NCBI GenBank assembly: GCA_964016875.1
Contig: OZ024728.1
Span: forward strand, 24,427,328 to 24,491,327
From: Fallopia convolvulus
Lineage: Eukaryota; Streptophyta; Magnoliopsida; Caryophyllales; Polygonaceae
Direction: 5' to 3'
Length of the DNA: 64,000 bases
Part shown: piece by piece, positions 1-10,454 of the stretch
Layout: each line of letters begins with the position of its first letter
Numbering within the stretch: the stretch's first letter is position 1
The notes under the pieces: generated by a model
Told to the model about the DNA's origin: nothing
The model's input: only the letters and a program-made list of their open reading frames with translations
Databases searched by the model: none
Program-made: the position numbers and the translations under genes

Positions 1-32
1 AAGCATACATCATAGGGTATAGGGGGGTCACA
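1..32 (+). repeat. 3' end of the 5' LTR of element A
   Basis: These bases match 6099-6130 with a single mismatch and end in CA, directly before the leader with the primer site. The rest of this LTR is outside the window. Confidence 0.85.
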
Positions 33-41
33 GTTAGTTTT

Positions 42-53
42 TGGTATCAGAGC
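42..53 (+). other. Primer binding site of element A
   Basis: TGGTATCAGAGC is complementary to the 3' end of plant initiator-Met tRNA, the usual primer for many plant Ty3/gypsy and Ty1/copia elements. It sits 9 bases after the LTR end. Confidence 0.85.
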
Positions 54-239
54 AGGGATATGATTCTTTAAGGGCATGCATTCATAAGCATATGTAATTG
101 ACATTAGAAATGCATTCATGAGAATGATGCACAAAGGAGAGAAGGTTCAGCCGCGCCACGTCAGTCTATAAGAGCATCTCATACAGCATTACATGAGCAT
201 ACATTCCATACACATGAACCAACAGAAGACGAAGTACAA

Positions 240-519
240 AGGAAATGGTAAAGGTACAGATGATATATCGGAATTGTATAGTAGAGTTACCAGTTGATCT
301 GATCTTGTTATTCGTATATGAGTTTGATGATGTATTGGGTATGGACTGGCTATCAAGACGTCATGCTAAAGTGGATTGTTATACCTAAGAAATAGTGATA
401 GACTCGCTTGGGAAATCTAGAGTGATTTTCTATGGTGATAGACAAATGGTTCCCACTTGCTTAATATCTGCAATAGCGGCTTTTCGCATGATCAGAGAGG
501 TATGTGAGGCATATCTAAC
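240..519 (+). pseudogene. Protease remnant of element A pol
   Basis: The reading around 310-365 gives an aspartic-protease C-terminal motif typical of Ty3/gypsy (V-L-G-M-D-W-L, then an R-H-A and a V-D-C block). The usual conserved linker to reverse transcriptase starts near 500 and is interrupted by the solo LTR after 519. Stops and frame changes are present, and the catalytic end of the protease is not recognisable. It is non-functional. Confidence 0.7.
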
Positions 520-2106
520 TGATAGCTTGCATTTAGGTAGTTTTTAGGATGCATATTTATGTTTATTTTGCATGGTTTTAGCTTAGTTTAGTCTAGTTCT
601 TGGTTTTTTAGGTTTTCTAGGAAATTCGGGTTTTGCGCTTGTTTTGCTCGGTTTTGCAGATCTTTAGGTAAACAAGCATGGATGGGATGGATCTTAGAGG
701 AATATGGTGAAGTTTGAGGAAACTTATAGTGATACAAGTGAAGATTAGAAGAGTTAACGCCCAAGAGCTTGTGTGAAAAGAACGCTTAAACCCGAGCTAT
801 GCATTGGAGTTCTTGTTTCGACACCTCTATCTTGCAATGCTTGGTTTGGGAGCTATAGTGCTCGGATGGAGCTGAATTTATTATCACTGGAAAGCTAATT
901 CAAAGAGCTACAATTCATATTTTTACTCCGAGTCCAAATTCCAACTCTAAGTGGGTCAAAACAGCCTCTGAAGTGACGCCTGAATGCTGAACCGAGGCAA
1001 AAGCGCGGGATGACAATTGCTCGGCCGCGCAATTTAGAGGCTAAGCCGCGCAATTCCAACTGAGGGATGATTGCGCGGGATGACAATTGATCGGCCGCGC
1101 AATCCTCATGCAACCCGCGCAATCGGTGTTTTCTACGCGGGGAAGTTTTGGGCTTGACTTTTGGGCCTAGGGTTATATCATATCCGAGTATAGCTTAAAG
1201 ATAGATCTTTTTGAGGATTATTTGGAAGACATACATAAACCTTATGTTAGTTTATTTTAAATAACTTTTGATCAACTTTTGGAGGCTAGGGTTTTTCTCT
1301 CAAGGAAGAACCTTTGAACCTTTGTAAGTTTGATTTTAATTCAATTATGAATTGCTAATTTCTCTTGTGTTTGACTAGTTATTGAAATCATAGATTGCAT
1401 AATATTGTGAGGTTTGATTGATTCTCATCAACTTGAATAGGTTTTATTCCGTGTGCTTAATTGAATCAGAATTTTTCTAGGGTTTTGATTAGATTAGCTA
1501 CCTAATAGAATTTCTAGGATAATTTACGCCTAATCTAATCAAGTCCCGTTCGGGATTGGTTAGATAAAGTAGCAACTATAATTGTTTAGACCCGTTCGGG
1601 CTATTCAGTTGTAGAGGGAATAAATCACAGATAACTTGATTAGCTGTTTGCATTGGGTATTTGTTTCTATCGATACTTTGAACTTAAAGTTGTCGTTTAA
1701 TTGAATCTAGACGTTGTTCTAGGTTGTTAGATGATTAGGGTTGTTCAGACTGTTAGCTCTTTCAACTAAATATAAAGTTTTGGATAATAATCCACGGTAG
1801 ATTATTAAAGGGAATTGAGAATCAAAAGAATCAATGATCAATAAGCATATCTATGATGGATGTAACTAGTTGAACACGCTTGTTCCTTAATTGATTTAAA
1901 CCATCTTTTGCATTCATATTTACTTCTAATTTTGCATAGTAGTTTAGATTTCCATTCAATAAAACCCCCCTTATTTGGTTACTTGGCACTTAAGTAATAA
2001 CACATTTACAAGAGTCTTTGTGGGATCGACCCTTACTTACCGCTCTACTGAGTTGGTTAAGCTAAGGTTTATTTGGTAGGTAAAACGACTGAAAAATACC
2101 TCATCA
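520..2106 (+). mobile_element. Solo LTR (1587 bp) nested in element A, TSD CTAAC
   Basis: The block starts TGAT and ends ATCA and is flanked by a perfect 5-bp duplication, CTAAC, at 515-519 and 2107-2111. The pol reading of element A stops at the left edge and resumes at the right, so the insertion is well defined. No coding sequence is recognisable. Inside are several short recurring CCGCGCAAT and GCGGGATGACAATT motifs (about 1003-1125). Near the right end is a TGGGATCGACCC stretch, similar to the ends of Athila/Tat-type LTRs. The family assignment is inference; the solo-LTR interpretation is strong. Confidence 0.85.
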
Positions 2107-3480
2107 CTAACCCATGTTATAGACCGTACAGTTGAATGTGATGAGGTTGGAGATATTCCAATTGTTAATGATTTTTCAGATGTATTTCCAAAGGACCTTC
2201 CAAGATTGCTACTTGATAGAGAGATAGAGTTTACTATGAAATTAATGTCAGGCACTGCACCGATTTCTATTATTCCATATTGGATGGCTCTTCTAGAGTA
2301 ACAGGAACTGAAGAAACAGTTAAAAGATTTGTTGTACAATGTATTCATTAGTGCTAGTGTATCTCATGACTGTGCATAGATTACAGAAAGTTGAATCAGG
2401 TGATAGTGAAGAACAAATATCCATTGCCAAGAATAGATGATGTATTTGATCAACTTCAGTGTGCAAAGATGACATTAACAGGATATCATCAGTTAAAGAT
2501 AGACATTCGATCAGGATAGACATTCGATCAGGATATCATCAGTTAAAGATAGCTAAAGATGACATTAACAGGACAACATTTAGAATTCGATATGGGCTTT
2601 ACGAGTTTCTAGTAATTCTATTTGGTTTGACTAATGCACCAGCAGAATTTATAGCTTTGATGAACAAGGTATTTCAATCTTTTTTAGACAGATTTATGAT
2701 CATCTTTATTGATGATATATTGATATATTCACGAAGTGCAGAGGAGCGTGCTAATCATTTGTGTAATGTGCTACAAGACTTGAGGGAAAACAGTTGTATG
2801 CTAAATTGAGTAAGTGTGAATTCTGGTTAGATCATGTGATATTTTTAGGACATATAGTATCTGGAAGAGGTATAAAGGATTGATTCTAAAAAGTTTGAAG
2901 CTGTGGTAACTGGAAAGCATCAACTACAATTACAGAAGTTCGTATCTTTCTTAGTATGGTTGGATATTACAGACTATTAGTGGAAGGATTCTCTATTATA
3001 GCTGCACCACTTACTAAATTGCTATGAAAGAATGCTTCATTCTATTGGTATTCTGCGTGCCAACAGGGCTTTAATGAGTTAAAGCACCGTCTGACTACAA
3101 CAACAATACTGAGAATTCTTACAGGTACAAGAGGATTTGGTATTTTACAGTGATGTTTCATATCAGGGTCATGGCTATGTCTATATGCTGAATGGAGAGT
3201 AATTGCTTATGCATCACGACAGTTGTGACCACATGAAATTTCTTATCTTGTATACGATTTAGAGCTGGCAATAGTAGTATTTGCCCTAAAGATTTGGCGA
3301 CATTATCTATATGGAGAAACATTTCAAATATTTACAGATCATAAGAGCTTGAAATATTTGATGAGCCAGAAGACAAAGGTGCTAGATGGAACTACTGAAA
3401 GATTATGATTGTATAATTGAGTATCATACAAGAAAGGCCAATGTTGTAGCAGATGCTTTGACTCGAAAGTCCAGTAGTAT
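2107..3480 (+). pseudogene. Reverse transcriptase / RNase H remnant of element A
   Basis: After the solo LTR the text resumes with the start of a Ty3/gypsy reverse transcriptase (D-V-F-P block at about 2180), the DLRSGYHQL-like region (around 2520-2545) and the catalytic F-I-D-D-I-L-I-Y-S box (around 2700-2735). The RNase H end appears as N-V-V-A-D-A-L near 3450. Many stops and frameshifts break it; the longest clear stretch is 2459-2809. The catalytic aspartate pair is still present, but the gene is dead. Confidence 0.85.
2465..2575 (+). repeat. Local tandem duplication inside the RT remnant
   Basis: ACATTCGATCAGGAT occurs twice in a row, and the flanking 'atgacattaacagg' and 'atcatcagttaaagata' blocks are also doubled. 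This is a small post-insertion duplication of the region that encodes the SGYHQL motif. Confidence 0.75.
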
Positions 3481-3639
3481 GATAGCAAATATGCACATGA
3501 CTTCATTATTAGGTTTGATTGCTTTACGAGGTCTATATGCTAGACTATAGTTAGATACAAATGAGTACTGATTGCTACTTTTGAGATTCGGCCAGTTCTG
3601 AGACAGAAAATTAAAGATGCACATCTGAGATGGAAAGTT

Positions 3640-4017
3640 GGTAGAAATTATAGAAGTTGTTTGATAAAGTAGAGATACGCCATTTGTTATTCAGGATGAC
3701 ATATTGATGTTTGGCATACAGATTAGTATTATCTTCAAAATTAGCTCAGATTCATGATTTTTCCATGTTAGTATGCTACATCGATATTGATCTGATCCGT
3801 CACATGTGTTAAAAGATTTAGAAGTACAGCTTGTAGAAAATCTGAGCTACATAGAGGAACCGATCATGATAGCAGATTACAGTATCAAACAGTTATAGAT
3901 GAAGATTCTGAAAGTAATTTAAAAGAATCATTGTATAGAGGAAACAACTTGGAAAACAGAGGATAAGATGAGAAAGTCATATGAAAAGATAGCGAATTTT
4001 GAGGACAAATTCTTATA
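3640..4017 (+). pseudogene. Integrase C-terminal remnant of element A
   Basis: The reading near 3760-3900 matches the 'FHVSML...DPSHV...' tail of Ty3/gypsy integrase, and 3918-3990 matches the 'W.....VEEATWE.E..MR' chromodomain-proximal end. The His-Cys zinc finger and the DD35E catalytic core, which should lie between RNase H and this tail, are absent. Confidence 0.7.
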
Positions 4018-4029
4018 GTGGGGGAGAAA
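4018..4029 (+). other. Polypurine tract of element A
   Basis: GTGGGGGAGAAA lies directly before the TGTAAC start of the 3' LTR, the position where plus-strand DNA synthesis is primed. Confidence 0.8.
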
Positions 4030-4354
4030 TGTAACATCCCCGACCAAAATGCATACGTCATTCGGCCATCATATAAGATTAAGAGCATATGCATGGCATA
4101 TTGGAATGATATATAGTGAGTTTTTAAAAGTAATATTTATTTTCTAATTAATTTTATTATATTTTAAAAAAAATTTAACTAAAAGTTAATTAATAATTAT
4201 TGTAGGGTAAAGTTTATAGTAAAGAAGATTTGAGGGTGGAAACTGTGGTTTTTAATAAATTTTGCCGACTTTGAATAGGTAGATTTATATCATCTTGCTA
4301 GCTTATTTATCGGGTAGATTTTGCGCACTCTGTTTTTTCGGATGCGCACTCCAC

Positions 4355-4505
4355 TTTGTGCGGATTTAGGATCCGCTCATAATTTTGGTTTTTTTTGTGC
4401 GGGTTTGAGATCCGCCCGTGATTTTGGTTGTTTTTTTTGTGCGGGTTTGAAATCCGCCCATGATTTTGGCTGTTTTTTTGTGCGGATTTGAAACCCGCAC
4501 ATATT
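4355..4505 (+). repeat. Minisatellite, about four units of about 44 bp, in LTR
   Basis: Each unit carries TTTGTGCGG-TTTGA-ATCCGC-CATGATTTTGG followed by a T run. The units differ by point changes. Confidence 0.85.
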
Positions 4506-5164
4506 AGAGTGCGAAACATAAAATTCCGAGTGCGCAAACAAATCACCTTATTTATTAATCCGTAAGCTTTCAAAAAAAATTGGGAGTTGGAGAGTTTAAA
4601 AAAACGAGAGAAGAAGAAGATTTCTAAAGATTTGGTTTTTTTATGTGGATCTAGTTCAAGATCTCTTCTATCGGGTTTTAATCTCGAAGTACAAGCGTGA
4701 TTTGGTATATTTTTAATTAGTTATTGGTTTATCTGGATTTTCCTAATTTTTCCAGATCTAGATCTACTGTTGATTTTGATTCGAAAATCAGTCGATTTAT
4801 AGTTCTTAGAAGTTGTTTTCGATATCGGATTTATATTCGGTAAAAGATTTCAGAGTGATTTTAGGGTTTCTCTTTGTAATGATATTAGGGAGCCATTTGA
4901 TCAAGTTTTTCAGAAAGATTTGAACTAGAAAAATGTTCCTTTATATATAGTTTATTGTTGTCAAGTTTTAAAGGATTTGGATATATATGCAAGAAGTTAT
5001 AATGCATTCTGGCATTTCATTGCATTTGGGGTTAGAGTTTATAAGAGTAAATAGCCTAATTTGCATTGGGTTGTATATAGGAGCACAAGTCATAGACCGT
5101 GGTCAGAGTCAGGGGGGAGAGATATAGTATCTACCTTAAACAGGTGAGTATAGACCGGAGATTC

Positions 5165-5300
5165 AACCCTATGTGCTATATGTGAAATATGCATATATGG
5201 ATATATGCGCTATATGTGGTATATGAGGTATATGAATATATGTGCTATATGAGCTATATGGATATATGTGTTATATGGATTATATGGATAGATGTGATAG
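5165..5300 (+). repeat. Degenerate ATATG-rich simple repeat
   Basis: Overlapping copies of GCTATATG, GGATATATG and GTATATG follow one another with no larger unit that I can define. Confidence 0.7.
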
Positions 5301-5438
5301 ATCTGAAATTTCCAGAGTTGTTTACACAAAAAGTATGTTAACAAATGGCATATGATATATGGTTACGTGATGCACTTGATTGCATAGCATATTGCAATGA
5401 GATTAAAAGGACCTGTGACTGTCTTGCCCTGAACTGTA

Positions 5439-5605
5439 ATGAGGAAATCTTCGGATTTCTTTCTTAAAGCATACAGGATCTTCGGATCATACAGGACCTA
5501 CAGGTCAATGAGGAGATCTTCAGATTTCTTTCTTAAAGAGACCATAAGAGTCATAATGAGGAGATCTTCGGATTTCTTTCTTAAAGGGGACCATAAGAGT
5601 CCATA
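5439..5605 (+). repeat. Minisatellite, three units, in LTR
   Basis: Three copies of 'aatgagga-atcttcggatttctttcttaaag', separated by short related spacers, produce a repetitive open frame that is not a gene. Confidence 0.8.
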
Positions 5606-6130
5606 TATAGTAAACCCGGGGCAGATTCAGGCTTGAACAGTTCACAGAATAATAAATCAGATACATCGGCATTTGCCTTTGCATAGTAAATTCCTATATG
5701 ACATATGTATAATATGTGTGTATATGTACATGGATTAAATGTTTGACTCTGTGTGAAATAATTGATGATGATTTATATTCACTGAGTATGCGACTCACGT
5801 AAATCGCAAATAAATTTTTCAGGTTCAGGTAGTTTTTGCTGATGTGTGTCTCTGTTAGAGGTCACATTTATACAAGTCGGCCGGCTGAAGCTCAATGCAA
5901 CCTTCTCCTCCTCATTTTGCATCATAGGCATATGGCTTGTAATAGAAGTTAGAATAATAGATGTTTTAGTATAAGAAGTAATTACCTATATGTGTGTGTG
6001 TGTGTGCAACCCTTTATGCTTGTTGTTTTCTGCTTTGTGCTTCCATGGATGGTTGCTGTATGTGAATTATCTGTTTATATAAGAAATAAGTTATTACTAA
6101 GCATACGTCATAGGGTATAGGGGGGTCACA

Positions 6131-6619
6131 CCTAGAGAGTTGATTTGGGAAAGTTTAACAACCAAAGAAGTGTCTGGCACGTTTATAAGGATCGTTAGAG
6201 ACATGTACAAGGGCTCGTTGACCAGTGTTTGTACCCCAGTAGGAGACACAAAGTATTTTAAGGTGGAGGCAGGTCTACATCAGGGCTCTGCCCTAAGCCC
6301 TTTCCTTTTTACGCTCGTGTTGGATGTTCTAACGAGCGAGATTCAAGGGAGGATCTCGTGGTGTATGTTGTTTGCGGAAGACATCGTCTTGGTAGACGAG
6401 ACTAGAGCCGGGTTAGTAGAAGACTCGAAAGTTGGAGGGAGAAGTTGGAGTCAAAAGGCTTCAAACTAAGCAGGACCAAGACGGAGTACGTGAAATTCAA
6501 GTTCATGCAGGGGGCGACAGACAGTGCTGAGGTGCTTTTAGGAGGAGAGGTGGTGACACAGAAAGATAGTTTCAAGTATTTAGGGTCAGTCCTGCAAAGT
6601 AACGAGGGCATCGAGGAGG
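6131..6619 (+). pseudogene. RTE reverse transcriptase fragment
   Basis: In order the reading shows P-R-E-L-I-W, an 'MYKGS.TSV.TP.GDTKYF' block, GLHQGSALSPFLF (motif B, about 6270-6312) and the catalytic box at about 6367-6385. The box reads F-A-E-D instead of F-A-D-D, so the first catalytic aspartate is lost. A 'SRTKTEYVKF' block follows, with a frame change between 6440 and 6470. This is a dead copy of a non-LTR retrotransposon polymerase. Confidence 0.85.
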
Positions 6620-6624
6620 ATATC

Positions 6625-9491
6625 TGTAACACCCCCTTCCTACCCTGGAGGTATTACCGCCAGTAACCTCGATTAAGACTAAACCGAAGCTACCCAAGGC
6701 TTTAAACTGACTGAACAAACTGAAACAAACATTACAGCGGAATAAATACAATTGGTCTTATACAAACCTTAATCCAAAAAGATTAAATAAATAGCACAAC
6801 CTTCTATTTAAACAAAATCTTCATCCAGTCTTCCATAAGCTCTTATTTCTGAAACTCAGCTTCACTTTGAAGTAGTTCAACCATGATCTTCACTCAAGTA
6901 TAACCATTGAAAACCTTTCTTCAACTTCTGGAGCTTCAAACATCTGAATCCGCCTCTTGAATCAACTTCTAAGAAGAACCTGATGTATCGTATACAACGG
7001 TGGACACCAGCCGACCATATAAAAGAGAAGAAGATGGACGGGTTAGTCTAATGATAGACTAGAAAGTGGAGAAACTAACTTGGTTCTTATGGTTGTAACT
7101 AAACATATTGGCATTCAAAATCCGAATAGACTCGGATTATGATCCAACAGTTAGCAGTCTTATAGAGAAAAGAGGGAGACTTGCATAATCCATGAGAGAG
7201 AACACCACCGCTTGTGGTTTCTTTAAGAAGCATAAACAATTGTTGGGAACTCATATTAATCACATCACATTTTAAAAAGCCTTCGTCGACTAATCAGATT
7301 GACTTAATCAAAGTTTGATTAAGAATCATTCATAACCGGGTGTAAGAATGGCTTTTCGATTGGACGAACCATTCAGGTATATTAATGTGCCTAACGCACT
7401 TATCTTATATTACTTTCAAAACTTTTCACAACAAGTTGGTGGCTTTTAATCGGCCCGAACTACTGCCGATGGAACACAATGCTACCGAGGTCAGAGGGCT
7501 TATTTCATCCTTGAACAACCCGAATAGCACGAGTCCCGATGTTGTAGAGATTAGAGGGCCTGTTTCATCCATAATCATCTCAACACCAAGATCGCAAGAC
7601 TTAAGCTATCCTTGATCTTTCATTTTGCATATGGTGAGGTAGAGATCCCAGAGGCCTATTACCAGGTCGTCTACACTACACCGTACCGAACCTGCACTTA
7701 GCTAGAGTGCCTATCAACCCTCTCACACGGGAGTAGGGGAAGAGAGTCATGACTCGCCATTAGGATTAGGCCCCTCCTAATGTAATATTGTTATAAAGAG
7801 AGGATATAAGACCACTCCCTGAACTATCTTAATCACAACAATGTCTCAGCGTGAGACAACATACAAGGTCACCCATAACGGACCTAAATCCAGTTCTACC
7901 GCAAAACTGAATAAACAACATGGTCATTATTTCTAACAAATATAACAACCTATCATATTTTATTAATCATACAAGTTGTTCCCAACGCAAATATTAAATG
8001 GGATCCAATTCCTCATTTAATAATAATAACGCAAGAGAGAATCGTCCACTTGCCTTATAAGGCGTGCTCGACGTCCTTGGCAATTCCAACAGTAATCTGT
8101 ATCATCCCTCTGACAATATAACAAAAGGATTTCTCAGCAACGAGCTCACATAAACACTTCTTAGTTGTATTCTCAACTCCTACAACTTCCTAATCGATAA
8201 ACGATTTAATTTCCGAATATCGATATATAATAAATCCTTAGTTATCATGCTTCAAGGAGCCATCTTGGCGGAATTATAACTAATTATCCGCTTCACTTTT
8301 GAAACAATTTTCTAAATAAAAATTGTTCATCAGCAACAGTTCTTAAAGATTACCAAATCTCGGATCAAACGGATTAACAACGAATCCTGAGTAATTATCC
8401 GAAGTCCTTTACCTGCCAATCGGTAACCAAAACTTGTCTTCGCTATAACGGAAGATTCGGACGTCCGTTTCCCGAGCGGTTCGAACCTGTAGAACCGTAT
8501 CAACGTCAAGATTATAAAAACCATAAATTTAATTAGCAAAGCGGAACCGAAAGGCCCTTACGGTGGCTCCGCAATCAACCCGCTAATTAATTTCGATCGT
8601 ATATACCTTCACTCGAGCCCATGGCTCGTTTGGCTCGATTCCCGAGCTCGAGGGTGGCTGGGCGTTGCCCGACAGCGGCTCCCATGGTGGTTGGTGGTCG
8701 GACAACCTGGTGGTCGCCGGCGACGACGTACGGTGAGGCGAAAAGGTGATCGGCGGTGTAGATTTCACTTCTTCCTCCCGAAGCATGTCGTTCCCTCCTT
8801 GATTCTCGCTGGTTCTACCTCCTCCTAGCAGCAGCAACATGGCAAGGAAGAAGAAGAGATGGAGTGGAGGAAAAGCTAGAGGAAGAAGATGATGGGGGAC
8901 GGAGAAGATAACCGGCGGTGAAGACTCAATTCTTTCTCCCTAGTTCGCCGTCGTTCCGTCCTAAAATTCTTTCTCTGGTTCCTTCTTTTGATTTGAACGG
9001 GTTGAAAAGTCCACCCCTATCCTCAACTCTCTCACGTTTCCTTCCCTACTAAGACTAGGAAGATATGCTTATAAAATTCAAAATCCGTCTTGGAACGGGA
9101 CTCGCGTTAAAGCGGTAAAATTATGTACCTCGGGTGGAAAAACTTACTAAACGAAAAACGTCCCATAAATTATGTAGACCAATAAAACCAATTTTCCATG
9201 ATTTTATCACGCTACCTTCAATTTTTAAGGCTTCCGTTTCGTATTTTCAATCCTTTCCGGTACATAATTAAAAAGACGGCTTATCCAATAAATATTCTTT
9301 TTCCACTGAAAAATCCTAGAATTCACACCGATCCATAAAATCATTTCTTTGTGATTTTAGGATGTCACCAACAATTTTCTAGGATTTAATCTCCCACCAA
9401 AAATATTGGATTAAGCGTTAAAACGAGCAAAGAGGTCAAAAGGATATCCGAGAAAAATTCAAAAATATCCTCAAAAACCGCAGTTATTACA
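6625..9491 (-). mobile_element. Tekay-like Ty3/gypsy solo LTR (2867 bp), TSD ATATC
   Basis: Read on the minus strand it begins TGTAATAACTGCGG and ends GGGGGTGTTACA, the same termini as the plus-strand solo LTR at 24176-28766. The 5-bp duplication ATATC flanks it at 6620-6624 and 9492-9496, and the LINE frame is interrupted exactly there. No internal region is present, so it is a product of LTR-LTR recombination. Open frames inside (for example 8583-8840) have no recognisable product. Confidence 0.87.
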
Positions 9492-9496
9492 ATATC

Positions 9497-10310
9497 ACAC
9501 ACCAAATACAGAGAGGTTGGCAAAAGTGGAAGGCAGCGTAAAGGGTCCTTTGTGACAAGAAGGTGCCACTCAAGTTTAAAGGAAAGTTTTATAAGACAGT
9601 CATTAGGTCAGCCATCCTATATAGGGCAAAATGTTGGCCAACCACGAAGGCACACGAACAGAGGTTGATGGTGGCGGAGATGAGGATGCTACGGTGGATG
9701 AGCGGACACGCTCCTAGACAAGATAAGAAATGAAATGATCGGAAGCAAAGTGGGGGTGGCCAGTATAGGGGACAAGTTAAGAGAATCGAGGTTGCGCTAG
9801 TTTGGACACATACAGAGGCGAGGGCCCGCGAAGCCAGTCCGCAGGTGCGAGAACCTGGACTTGGGAGGCTTTCGTAAGGGGAGAGGACGATCGAAGAAAT
9901 GTTGGAAAGGTAGTATAAGACAGGACATCAATTAGTTAAGGATTTCAGCAGATTTGGCAGCTTGAAGGGACAGGTGGAAAGAGAAGATACGAGTAGCAGA
10001 CATCAGCTAGTTGCCTGGACAAACGGTTCCGCTTGGTTTTGTTTGTCGTTGCTTTGGTTTCCCATTCCTTGTGCTTTCTTTGTGTTTTGTTTTTGCTTTG
10101 ATGGTTCGTCGTTTCCTTTTATTCTGTATTTGTGCTTTTCTTGCTTGGTTTTGTTTTCGCTCTTTGCTTGCTACAACTGTCGTGGGTTTTCGTTCTCGTC
10201 GGGTCTCTCGGTCGCACCTCCGTAGCTCTAAGCCAGGGGTGCCCCCATCTTGACCCTCCAGATACTCCCTCGTGGGGTAATGAACTGGGTCAATGTTGTT
10301 GTTGTTGTTT
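9497..10310 (+). pseudogene. RTE C-terminal region and 3' UTR
   Basis: This continues the LINE after the solo LTR: the 'IQRGWQKWK' block, then the 'LMVAEMRMLRWMSGHT' and 'LRWFGH.QRR' type RTE C-terminal motifs in broken frames up to about 9960. A 3' UTR ends in (TTG)n. Overlapping open frames at 9962-10338 are in the UTR and are not genes. Confidence 0.8.
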
Positions 10311-10454
10311 ATCATGGCCAGAAAAGAAGCAAGCTTAGTTAAGCTACATGAGTATTTACAAAAGGAGGTTTTGTTTATTCACACCCAAGCTTGATGAATG
10401 TACTCAGCTAAATTTTTTTCGTCCATATTCACACATCAGTTGGTTAATGTAGAC
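10311..10454. other. Spacer between LINE end and ASI1 stop codon
   Basis: These 144 bases would hold the ASI1 3' UTR on the minus strand. I see no strong polyadenylation signal. The LINE lies immediately downstream of the gene in the opposite orientation, so transcription from the two would converge. Confidence 0.4.

Larger units (their letters stand above)
1..6130 (+). mobile_element. Degraded Ty3/gypsy LTR retrotransposon (element A)
   Basis: The last 32 bases of the 5' LTR open the window and recur with one mismatch at 6099-6130, the end of the 3' LTR. Between them lie an initiator-Met-type primer site, a protease remnant, reverse transcriptase and RNase H remnants, an integrase C-terminal remnant and a purine tract. 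Only about 200 bases separate the primer site from the protease remnant, so gag is deleted, and the zinc-binding and catalytic core of integrase is also missing. The element lies inside an RTE LINE, whose reading frame resumes at 6131. CCTAG at 6131-6135 is the candidate right target duplication; its partner is outside the window. A solo LTR (520-2106) is nested in it. Confidence 0.9.
4030..6130 (+). repeat. 3' LTR of element A (2101 bp)
   Basis: Starts TGTAACATCC after the purine tract and ends GGGGTCACA; the end matches bases 1-32. It has no coding capacity and contains three internal minisatellite-like blocks (4355-4505, 5165-5300, 5439-5605). Confidence 0.85.
6131..10310 (+). mobile_element. 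RTE-type LINE, interrupted; 5' part outside the window
   Basis: The reverse transcriptase reading runs from 6131 to 6624 and resumes at 9497. In between is a solo LTR with a 5-bp target duplication. The downstream part holds the RTE C-terminal domain and a 3' UTR that ends in a (TTG)n run at about 10294-10309, the usual RTE tail. The left end was cut by insertion of element A. A related copy lies on the minus strand at 12615-13885. Confidence 0.85.

Noticed and set aside
1003..1125. Restriction-like CCGCGC clusters as a CpG island promoter
   Set aside because: They are short repeats inside a solo LTR; no transcript evidence can be seen from sequence alone.
8583..8840. Open frame inside the solo LTR 6625-9491
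   Set aside because: Low-complexity Gly/Pro/Ser text within an LTR flanked by a target duplication; no family signature.
9962..10338. Several overlapping open frames of 68-102 codons on both strands
   Set aside because: They lie in the RTE 3' UTR just before its (TTG)n tail; the repetitive composition opens all frames.
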